Assembly: GCF_905475465.1 (NCBI RefSeq)
Contig: NC_062251.1
Location: 6,751,001 to 6,815,000 of the forward strand
Reading direction: 5' to 3'
Length of the DNA stretch: 64,000 nucleotides
From: Pieris napi
Lineage: Eukaryota > Arthropoda > Insecta > Lepidoptera > Pieridae
Positions 33,201 through 45,200 of this stretch are shown in pieces. The notes under the pieces are model-generated. The model saw only the letters and a program-made list of their open reading frames with translations, had not been told where the DNA came from and made no database searches. Made by a program: the position numbers and the translations under genes. Numbering within the stretch: the first letter of the stretch is position 1; every line of letters begins with the position of its first letter.

Positions 33201-36200
33201 CTTCCTAGAACCGCAAAACGTCAACATCTGTTAAAAACTCGATTTTCGAAATATTTCAATTTTCTTAGCGGGAAGTTAAAAAGAAGAATAATAAAAATAT
33301 GAAAAAAAATAAAATAATGAAACATAAAATTTATTTTTATTCGTCCAGCAAAGCGGGCGCGAAACGGCTAGTAATAAATAAATGTATATTACAGAAAAAA
33401 ATATGGAATTCTTTTTTCATTTGGTCCAGACTAGGGATGTGACATTCTGCATTAAAGAAAATCGATTTTTCATGCTAAAATAATAATAATTATAATTTTT
33501 TTTATTTTTCGATTTTTTCCTAATTTTTGAATTAATTTCAAAATAAACACCCTAAATATTGTATTTTTCATGGCTTTTTTAAATTAAAAATAAACAATAG
33601 TAATTATAAACACAATTTAACGTTTAAGTTAAGTTAAGTTTAATCGAAATTAACTTAATCTCGTTTTGATAGATTTTGATAAATGCTGAGTGTGAGCACA
33701 TTGCAGTATTTTTGTTGTCTTTTTAATTGTATGTAGTCTTGTGCTGTTGAATAAATTTATTTTACTTTTAAATTATAGTGTTCCATTCAAACTTGACTTT
33801 TTGTAAAATTAACTGCTTTTATCATCCTTTCGATGTTTTACAAAAAAACATCAATGTATCGAGTATATCAATACATCTTCAAAGAATCGGATTCAATGTA
33901 TCGCATTGTAAACATCGTTGTATATCGAATATCCCTAATAGTTCGAGGTCCGGGTTATAAAAGACCAGACAATGTCGGGAGGTGGCAGATAAAAAATCGA
34001 TTATGATTGATTTTCAATTATAAATAACGTAAATAAATACGTAACGATTTTTGGGAGGGGGGGTCCTTTTGTAATACGATATGGGGTGGGGATTGAATTA
34101 CGCGTTATTGTTAATATTATTTTCGACTTTCCAGTACTTTACACCACATAATGGTAACTTTAAGTATAAAAGTGGTCACGAAACGTTTTACTATACTTGG
34201 GTATAGTACAAGTACAGTACAGAAAAACGTTACGGCGCGTTACATGGGGGGGGGGAAGGTCAATAATCTCCAAAAATTGCGTGACGTAATACTTGAACGC
34301 TCCCTTATTACAAAGCAAGAAATAGTAATGATAATTTATTGCTCAATTTTGAAAATAGCACTGTTAAACTGAGTGCGAGGAGAGGAGAGAGGTGCAAGTA
34401 GAGAAGTGGGGTGCAAGGGGAAAATAGAGTACCATAGATAGATATTTTTCAAAATGCTTAAAATAATTATAAATCTAAAATAAAAAGAATTATATGTATA
34501 ATCAAAACTACACCTATAAAATGCTCAAATTTCAGCCTTGGTGAAGATGCCATAAACAAGAAGTTAGAAGAAGAAGAAGCGAGAATAGAAAGAGACAGAG
34601 GAAGAGAAGGCACTTGGTACCATGAGGGACCACCGGAGTTAAGAGAATCTAGACTATGGATTGCAAGATATTCATTGCCTAGAGCAAAAGAAAGGTATGT
34701 TATCTCTCAAAGGGGCATGTGTTATGATTCTCAAATCAAGGGCGGAAGGAACGGAAGAGAAGAACTGGCAATAAACTCTCCAATCTTTTTAATCGCCAAG
34801 TTTTTTTTACACAACGATTCTAAGGAGCTGCAACCATTAGACCATGTTCCACATGACATCTTAAGTAATAAATAATAATAAAATAAATTTAAAACAAAGA
34901 TTTGTCCTCTATCAGCAGGAGGCATAGTGCAGTAAATGTAAAATATAGAAAGTTTGGAAAATCCAAAAGTGCACGCCTCATAGCGGTCATTCACATTTAA
35001 AAAAAAAACATTCGTTTACACATTTTTATTTTTTATTTTTACTTCTTACTACTAACTTAATATAATAAAAAAATATATAGTGGCGCCATAACTTTAAGGT
35101 GAGGAAAAAATATACTAAAATTAGTATTTTAGTTTTTATAAATTATAATTAAACGACAGTACTTAGAACGCTAATATTAACTAGGAATCAGCCCAGGGTA
35201 TAACTTTATATAATAAGAAAAAAAGTATTCTGGTACGATAAATTTTTCGACCAATTTCTCTGCCACATACATAGATCCATAAACACAGACTGACGGACGT
35301 CCAAGATTGATTGATTTTAATGTTATTATTTACTATGTTAAACAAAATAATTGTTCATAAAAAATACCATATGTGCTTGATAGATTATTTAACTCGATTT
35401 TAGTGCACTCAATTATCCTGTAAGTGTTATATTAGTGAGAAAAAAGTCATTCAAGTTTCGAAAGACTGGGTTTTTTGACGTGTCGAGAGTAGAGCACTGC
35501 CTAGGCGTGCAATTAGAAGCATTTAATGTATATTTCTTTTTTGACGTTCATAAGTGTACATTGTGTTATCTACATGAATAAATGATTTTTGACCATGACC
35601 AATCTTTCCCCGCTCGGCCTATTTCCACTAATATTTTTTTTATATTTTTCATAAAATATTTTGTTATAATTTCAGACTAATGAAAGCAAGGGAAGAGTTA
35701 AAATTAAGTGGAAGTATAAGAGCAGCAGCGAAACAGGAATCCCAAAGGCGGGCATCTGCCATGACGATTTATTGCAGTCAGGTAAGATTTTTGAAGTTAT
35801 ACTTCTTTAGGCGCGTTATGAAAAATTCATGAGAGTGAAATTTTACGATGCGCGCGCACCGTGACACAAAATTAACAGAATGAAGTTGCCCACGGAAGAT
35901 GCTACGGCATTGGACATAATTTAAAGACAACATTCGAATAATAATAGAATTTATGTTACACTTAATGTAAGAGAATAATAATAAATATTTATTTAATTAA
36001 TTTTTCAAATGTAAACTGAACTTTATTGACTATAATGACTCCTTTTCCAGTCTTTGATTATTTAATTGTAATTAATTATTTGCATGCAATCAAAAATTAT
36101 TTTTAATAATGCCAAAGAAGTATAACTTCTTACGCGCGTACATAAGTACATGCACCCATTCTTTTTTTTTTAAACCGCCAAGGTAAATGGCCAGAATACC

Positions 36201-39200
36201 TGATGTGAAGTGATACAGCTCATAGACTCACCTTTTAAGAATTGGTACGCTCTTCTATGAAACTTAGTTGGGATATATTTTTCGGAATTTCTATATTTGA
36301 ACAGATTATACTCAAATATTATATAGAAGTATTTCCGAAGCAATTTAGGGTCCTTCAAGAAGAGAGTGTACAAATTCTTAAAAGGCCGGCAACGCACTCG
36401 CGAGCCTTCTGACATTGAGAGTGTCCATGGGCGGTGGTATCACTTAACATCAGGTGAGCCTCCTGGCCGTTTGCCCCCTGTTCTATAAAAAAAATATAAT
36501 CGACAAGAATTTCTTAAATGACGTAAGTGTTGTCAACATAAACAAAGGTTATTGAGCGTTCAAGTATTACGTAACGAATGTTGGGGGGGGGGGTCCTTTT
36601 GTAAAACGTTACGATGCGGGGCGGGGATTGAATTACGCGTTATTGTTAATATTATTTTCGACTTTCCAATACTTTACACCACATAATGGTAACTTTTAGT
36701 TATAAAAAGTCACTAGGTGGTCACGAAACGTTTTACTATACTTGGGTACAGAAAAACGTTACGGCGCGTTACATGAGGGGGGGGGGGGGGGGGTTTCAAT
36801 AATCTCAAAAGTAGATTTTTATATAAAATATAGTTTTTCTAATGTAAAAATTTAAAATTTATGGATATTTGTGTCAAGGGCCTCTCCTGTTTAAATCGGT
36901 TCACAAATTATTGAGATGGGTATCCACGCTATATATGATAGAGATTTGATATCTTTTGGAATACGCTTTAATTAAAAATTCTTTCAGATTGGTGACGCTC
37001 GGCCGATAAGCTTCTGCCGGTTCAGCAACGATAGTCAAATGTTAATAACTTCAAGTTGGTAAGTACATTTTGCTCAATCAGGCTATACTATTTATTAAAC
37101 GACTCATTGGTCTAGTGGTTAGTACCCCTGACTGCGAATCCATGGGTCCCGGGTGCGATCCCCGGCTGAGACGAACATCGATGTGATGGGCATTTGGTGT
37201 TGTGCTTAGGTCTTGGGTGTTTAAATATGTATTTATATGTATATCTATCTATAATATGTATGTATATCCGTTGCCTAGTACCCATAACACAAGCTTCACC
37301 AGCTTAGCATGGGACTGCTCAATTGGTGTGAATTGTCTTTAAAAAAAATAAAAATTAAACATTACCATATATAACGATTATGGTGAACATAAATGTTACA
37401 AAAATTCAAAATATTAAACTTCATTTTAGATTTTACTAGTAATTTTTTCCTTATTGCTAAGCATACTATATTGAATAATAATAGCTAAGCCTGTTTATTT
37501 CCAATCTTTACAAGTGTAGAAGATATTGTTTTTTGTCATCCCAATATTCTTCATATTCTAAATTATATCCATGGCTTTCTTTCTCCATTCGCTTCCTGCT
37601 AACACTAAATTTCTTCTATCTTTTTTTTGGTCCCCTCTCTTCCACTTCTCTTGGCTAACCATAACTATATTAAATATTCTAAAAAAAAAGTGTGCAATTC
37701 ACACGTGGTAGAAGTGAAACCTTCAAAAACAGTATTTATTGTTTATAATATGCAAATTAGACTTTTGAATCTTAATGAAAAATATATACTTTTCTTTAAA
37801 AAATAAATATTTTAATGTTAAATTTTAATTTATAAGTTTAATATCAATCTTTAATTTGGTAAAAAAATAATGAAAGTTTGAAATTCGATGAAATGAAAAA
37901 GCGACAGTAAAAACGGACATAAATTCATAAGATTTAACGTGAGAGAAAATGAGATAGGAAGCATTATACAGTGTATAAACTTAAATTAAGTAAACTTTTA
38001 ATTAAGTAAACTTTAAATTAAGTAAACTTTAAATTAAGTAAACTTTTAATTAAGTAAACTTTAAATTAAGTAAACTTTAAATTAAGTAAACTTTTAATTA
38101 AGTAAACTTTAAATTAAGTAAACTTTTAATTACGTAAACTTTTAATTAAGTAAACTTTTAATTACGTAAACTTTTAATTAAGTAAACTTTTAATTACGTA
38201 AACTTTTAATTAAGTCAACTTTTAATTAAGTAAACTTTAAATTAAGTCAACTTTTAATTAAGTAAACTTTAAATTAAGTAAACTTTAAATTAAGTAAACT
38301 TTAAATTAAGTAAACTTTTAATTAAGTAAACTTTAAATTAAGTAAACTTTTAATTACGTAAACTTTTAATTAAGTAAACTTTTAATTACGTAAACTTTTA
38401 ATTAAGTAAACTTTTAATTACGTAAACTTTTAATTAAGTAAACTTTTAATTACGTAAACTTTTAATTAAGTCAACTTTTAATTAAGTAAACTTTAAATTA
38501 AGTCAACTTTTAATTAAGTAAACTTTTAATTAAGTAAACTTTAAATTAAGTAAACTTTTAATTAAGTAAACTTTAAATTAAGTAAACTTTTAATTACGTA
38601 AACTTTTAATTAAGTAAACTTTTAATTACGTAAACTTTTAATTAAGTAAACTTTTAATTACGTAAACTTTTAATTAAGTCAACTTTTAATTAAGTAAACT
38701 TTAAATTAAGTCAACTTTTAATTAAGTAAACTTTAAATTAAGTGTACTAAGAAGTTTTACTTCAAAACAGTATGTATATTTCCGTCTAATTTTTTGCCGG
38801 ATTCATCTAACACATTTTTGTATTTGTGTCTCTTACCTATATTTTTCCGTTGCATCCGCTTTGAAATCACGATTCTAAAGAAGTTTCACTTCAAAAATAT
38901 ATGTCGCCACCCGCCGATTATAGTTTGTAATCGTTAAAACATTTAATTAAAAATGGTGGTTGTTTCTTCTACACCATACAGCTTTCTGTCTCTTTTTCCC
39001 CGTACTAGACTATCTAAAGTTAGTAATTTTGGGAAAAGGGATACTCATCTTTAATAAAATCCCAGAGGCTCTTTTATCTCTGCCTTTTAATAAATTTAAG
39101 AAATGCATTAAAGAAAAGCTGTGTAAAAAGGCTTACTATAAAGTTAACGATTATCTAGTTGATAAAAGGGCCTGGGACTAGTGCTAGACAGGCTTATTCT

Positions 39201-42200
39201 AATTAATTTGCGATATTTGTTTGATGATTTGCTATTTTAAAAGAGTACCGAGAGTTTTTTACGCCGGCTTTTTCTCTCGGCCTACACCCTCTATCTTTGC
39301 CGATGAGTAGGGATGCCTACAAATTCAAATTTAATGACGTGGAATAAGTGATACATGTATCTTATGTTCCATAATAAACATATTTTATTTTTGAAGTGAA
39401 ACTTCTTTATCGGGGTTGGAAAAAAAATGTGCGTGTACTAGTTAGTGTACACACGTTAGAAGTGAAACTTCTTTATGACCTTATTTTTCGAAAAATTATC
39501 TATATGCAACTTTACAGAAATTGGTTAAATAAAGTTAAATTAGATAAAGTTTAACAAAAGGCTTTTAATATCACAGACTTGAATACAAATAATACAATTA
39601 TTTCATTTTACCTTATTACCACTAAGATTATTACAGAATTTCATAAATTGTAATAGAATTTTTAGTATCATTGTTATCGTTATTATACATTTTTGTTATT
39701 AATGGTTTAGCATCTCTTTGAATCAACCCTGGTAGGGACAAGAAAAAGACGCGTGTAACGGTCAAATGTGACGCGTACCGAAACATGTGACGCGTAACCG
39801 AAAAATGTGACGCGTAACGAAAAAATGTTACACTAAATTTTTTTCTAACCCCGATAAAGAAGTTTCACTTCAAAAATTTAGTGTAACATTTTTTCGTTAC
39901 GCGTCACATTTTTCCGTTACGCGCCATCTTTTTGAAGTGAAACTTCTTTATCGACGTATGGGAGAAATTTTGTAGCAAATCGTCACGTTTTTCTGTTACG
40001 CGCCATGTTGCTTTTTGAAGTCAAACTTCTTTATCGGCGTTAGAATGAATTTTTTATCGACGTATGGGAGAAATTTTGTAGCAAATCGTCACGTTTTTCG
40101 GTTACGCGCCATGTTGCTTTTTGAAGTCAAACTTCTTTATCGGCGTTGGAATGAAACTTCTTTATCGACGTATGGGAGAAATTTTGTAGCAAATCGTCAC
40201 GTTTTTCGGTTACGCGCCATCTTTTTCTTGTCCCTACCACGGTTGATCCGAAGAGATTCGAAGCCATTAGTAACAAAAATATATAATAACGATAACAATG
40301 ATAGTAATTATTCTATTACAATTAATGAAATTCTATAATAATCTTCGTAGTAATAAGGTAAAATGAAATATTTGTATTCATGTCTATGATAATAAAAGCC
40401 TTTTGTTAAACTTTATCTAATTTAACGAATTTCATATAGTAGACCATTTTTCGAAAAATAAGGTCATAAAGAAGTTTCACTTCTTACGTGTGTACAACTA
40501 GTACACGCACACATTTTTTTTAGTTTTCTCTCTGTCTACGCCATGACGATGTTCCCGAGGGATTCGCTTTTATGTTCACAGGTCTGGTTTAATCAAAGTA
40601 TGGTCTGTCCCCGATTGCAAATTACTACAAACACTGACAGGGCACACATGTAATGTTAGTTCGGCCGTCTTTCACCCCGATGCAGCTGTACCTCATCATT
40701 TTACGCGCATGGTAAGTGCAGACGATTGAAACGGTAAAATTTTTACTGATGAAACGCAATAATAATATAAGCGTCACGGTTGCAGCTCCTTACAAATGTT
40801 GTGTAAAAAAAAATAAAAAAAATGGCGGAGAGTTTATTGCCAGTTCTTCTCTTCCGTTCTACGCCCTTGATTTGAGAACTGGCAGTAAATGTAAAATTAG
40901 AAGCATTAATATGTATTTCTTTACTGACGAGTCATAAGTGTACATTATGTTACCTAATACCTTTATGATTTTATGATTTTTTTACTTTTACTTTACAATA
41001 AATATAAATTTTTGTCTTTTTTTTTGTCGAAATATAAACTTACGTGTTTGTGCTTTGAAAAAACTGTGATGAAAAAATCACTTGATGTATAAAAAATTGG
41101 ATTTCAGATAGATAACGATTCGGATCAGCAGAACTCGATGGATATAGGCGAGGAGGTGTCGAAAAGCGTCACGATGGCGTCGTCGTCCTACGATGGAAAT
41201 GTGCACTTATGGAATTTTGCCAGGTTATAAATTTTCATAGACCCAAAAGTTCTATTTTCTTTAAAAACTAATTTTCGATTCAAAATTGATTTGAAGAATT
41301 TTTTGTTTCCATGTTTACTATTTTTAATTTTGGTCAACGAAGGGGTTGTATGAAAGGAGAGCAGTGTTGGCCTAATGGCTACAGCGTGCGACTCTCATCT
41401 CTGAGGTCGTAAGTTCGATCCCCGGCTGTGCACCAATGGACTTTCTGTCTATGTGCGCATTTAACATTCGCTCGTACAAAGGAAAAACATCGTAAGGAAA
41501 CCGGCTTGCCATAGACCCAAAAAGTCGACGGTGCGTGTCAGGTACAGGAGGCCGATCACCTATTTGCCTATTAGATTGACAAAAGATCATGAACGGATAC
41601 AGACATCTGAGGTCCAGGCCTAAAAAGGTTAGAAAAGAAAAGAAGGTCGGCTACTGATTTAAAATCATTTTAGTTCGTTTAGAAATCACGAGATGGCGCT
41701 GTGATTACAGAATAGTAGATTTTTAATTGATTGACACTTTAAAAATTTAATGGCGGATTGACAGCTAAAACTCTGTCAAATGTCATCTATCAAATTGTGT
41801 AACTATAGTTTTCAAATGATGAATCGCAAAATATGTTGCTAAACTGAAAACTCGAAGACGGCCTGACCGATTCATGTAAAATGTTTTTTTATTATTTTAT
41901 TTATTTATTTATACTTTATTACCTTAATCAAAAACATACACATAACAAAAATAAAAAAAGCGAGTTACATAAGTTATTAGGCCTTATCGCTAACAAGCGA
42001 TTTCTTCCAGGCAACGAGAGGTTTCTCCCAGAGGGTAGAGTACAAGAAATGCATAATTAATTAACAAAAAGATACTAAAAATAACAGGTTACTATCTAAT
42101 ATATAAAATTCTCGTGTCACAGTTTTCGTTGCCATACTCCTCCGAAACGGCTCGACCGATTCTCATGAAATTTTGTGTGCTTATTGGGTATGTCTGAGAA

Positions 42201-45200
42201 TCGGACAACATCTATTTTTAATCCCCCTAAATGTTAGGGGTAGTCCACCCCTAAATTTTTTATTTTATTTTTAGATATTTTTTTATGATACAGCATTACA
42301 AAATACATACAACCCCTAACTTTCACCCCTCTACGATCAACCCCTATTTTTTTATTATACATGATATACATGGCAAAACGACGTTTGCCCGGTCAGCAAC
42401 TAAAATAAAATAAAGTAAAATCTAATCTTTTTTGTTCTTCCTTGTACTCTCAGGAAGGATTTTATGGAAAAATATTGCACAGAAAACCCTTTTTTTATTC
42501 CGGAAAAGCGAACAGTATCTATGGGCTAGTATAGCAAATTGTTCCATATGTACTAAAAATGGGGGCTAAGTAATTAAATCTAATAAATTTCATTTCAGTG
42601 ACAAGCCAATGGCATCGTTGGAAGGTCATTCACCATCACGCGTGGCTAGAGTGGAGTTCCATCCATCCGGGAGATTCCTTGCTGCAACTGTCTTCGATCA
42701 CTCATGGAGACTATGGGATCTGGAGACTGGTGAGTTTTATCGACGACCTTATTTCTGGCAAGTAGGTTAGTTAGCCTTGAGTGCCTGAATAATTTCCGTT
42801 TTTCCACTAGCTTCAAAAAAATTGGTTAAAGGCTCGGCCAATTTTGGTCCTTCGAGCCGGATTAATGAGTCTTATATTATTTTTAATTCCGTAGAATTCT
42901 GACAGCTATTATTTTTTGACATGTCAGAGATGGCAAACCTTTTTAGGCCGGGCACATTTTTCAATTTAATTACGAGTCTGAACAACTGAGTCTATACATA
43001 CATTTTATTTGTTAGTGAATGTATCCATTTTATTAATTGCGGTGCTCCACATTAAAAGTGGTTTTACGGCGAGTGGTAATTACGTACCTTTTCATCAAAC
43101 AGTGAAAAACGCAAAAGTAAAGATTTTTTTCATCATCATCAAACATTTATTTTTAAAAAGGTTTACTAAACCTGGAATTAGTATGCAGTGATGTCAGCTA
43201 AAGAATAAAATAAAGTAATTAAAGTTAATTCGATATATTGTTCGTGATTTTGAAATATTTGTTATTTTTGTATTAGATCACTTGAGTAAATATTTAGATT
43301 TACCTTTTTGTAGGTAAAATAAAAAATTCGTAGCATTTTTTTTAAATCATTATTAATTCAAATAAGTAAAATATGTGCCTTTTTCCGTGGAGAACTTTTT
43401 TAGTAACAATACTTATGAAATGTCAGAATTCTACGGAATTTAAAATTAGAGAATAGGCGCTTTTAACTCAAATGAAACTAATCCAGTTTCAAGAGCTGTC
43501 TAATTATGTATATTCAATGTTTATGACAGTTGAATTAGAATACGGGACTAATTGAGTCATTTTTCAATTATAAAAGTGCGTACAGACTATAAAACATAAC
43601 ATGTTATACAACATTGCTATATAACATGTTTCAGATAATGTGGACACTGAATGTTATTGATATGTATGCTAGGACGAACCCAGCATCTACGTTTTTTTGT
43701 TTTTCTTTTGTTATTTAAAATGGTTGTTAAACTCAAACTCAAACTCAAAATATCTTTATTCAAGTAGGTAACTACGTACACTTTTGAATAGTCAAGTTAA
43801 ATTAATCGTAAATTTACATTTACTACCAGTTCGCAAGTCAAGGGCGTAGAGCGGGTAAGAAGAACTGGCAAGAAACTTTCCGCCACTCTTTTTAATCGCC
43901 AAGTATTGTCATACAAATTGTTTGAACTGGAGCAATTCAATCCCAAGGATTAGGATCATTTAAGTAGTCCTCAAATTTATAAAAAGCTTTGTTGATTAAT
44001 TTTCGTTTAACGAGGACTTTGAATTTATTTAGTGATAATTCTCTAATTGCGCTTGGGAGTTTGTTGTAAAAACGAATACAATTTCCATATAAGGAGTGAT
44101 TTATCTTTTGGAGCCTGGTTGGTCGTACACTCAAATTAGTTCTATTTCGCGTATTATACTGGTGAAAGTCACCATTTGTTTTAAAATCGTTTATATTTTT
44201 TTGGACATACAACAAGGCTTCAAGAATATATTGACCAGATAGTGTCATAATATTTAATTCCTTAAACTTATTCCGTACCGACTCCCTCGGAGAAACACAA
44301 CAAATACCCCGAACAGCCCGCTTCTGCAGCACAAATATGGATTGAACCTCTGCAGCAGCACCCCACAATAAAATGCCGTACGACATAACGCTATGAAAGT
44401 AGCTATGATACACAATTTTAGCCGTGTCCTCATCAGTAAACTGTCGGATTTTCTTTACTGCATATGCTGCAGAGCTCAGCCTATTCGAAAGAGTCTCTAT
44501 GTGTGGGCCCCATTGGAGTTTACTATCTATTGTTATGCCTAGAAAAACAGTTTTGTCAACAAAGTTTAGTTCACTGTCCTTAATTTTCAGGTTACCAATA
44601 TCTCGCTTTACGCTAGTAGTTGTAAATCTAATACATTTTGTTTTATTCTCATTAAGCAATAAGTTATTTACATTAAACCAGTTAACTATACGAGAGATAG
44701 AATTGTTTACATCGTCCAATAATACGTTATTCCTATTCACTTTAAATAGAAGTGAAGTGTCATCAGCAAACAATACCATCTCATGAACTTCGTTGACAAA
44801 GAATGGGAGGTCATTTATGTAAATCAGAAATAAGAAAGGCCCGAGAATCGATCCTTGGGGGACGCCCATTGATACCTGCGAACCCGGAGAGGTGACTCCA
44901 TTGACATGAACTCTTTGGATCCTTCCCTTTAAATATGAATTCATCAGGCTGGAAGCTTTGCCATCAACGCCATAGTGTTGAAGCTTTCCAACGAGTATAT
45001 CAGGATGAACACAGTCAAAGGCCTTTGACAGGTCACAAAAGACGCCGACTCCATCATATGATTCTTCCCAGGCGTTAAATATGTCCGAAATCAACTTCAC
45101 ACCGGCATCGATTGTGGAGCGACCCTTAGTGAAACCATACTGTTTATTATGTAAGAGTTTATTTTTATTAAAATGTAAAGAAAGCTGGTCTAGCATTATC

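Noticed and set aside
38000..38742. Possible CRISPR-like array
   Set aside because: Units are contiguous 16-mers without spacers: a minisatellite.
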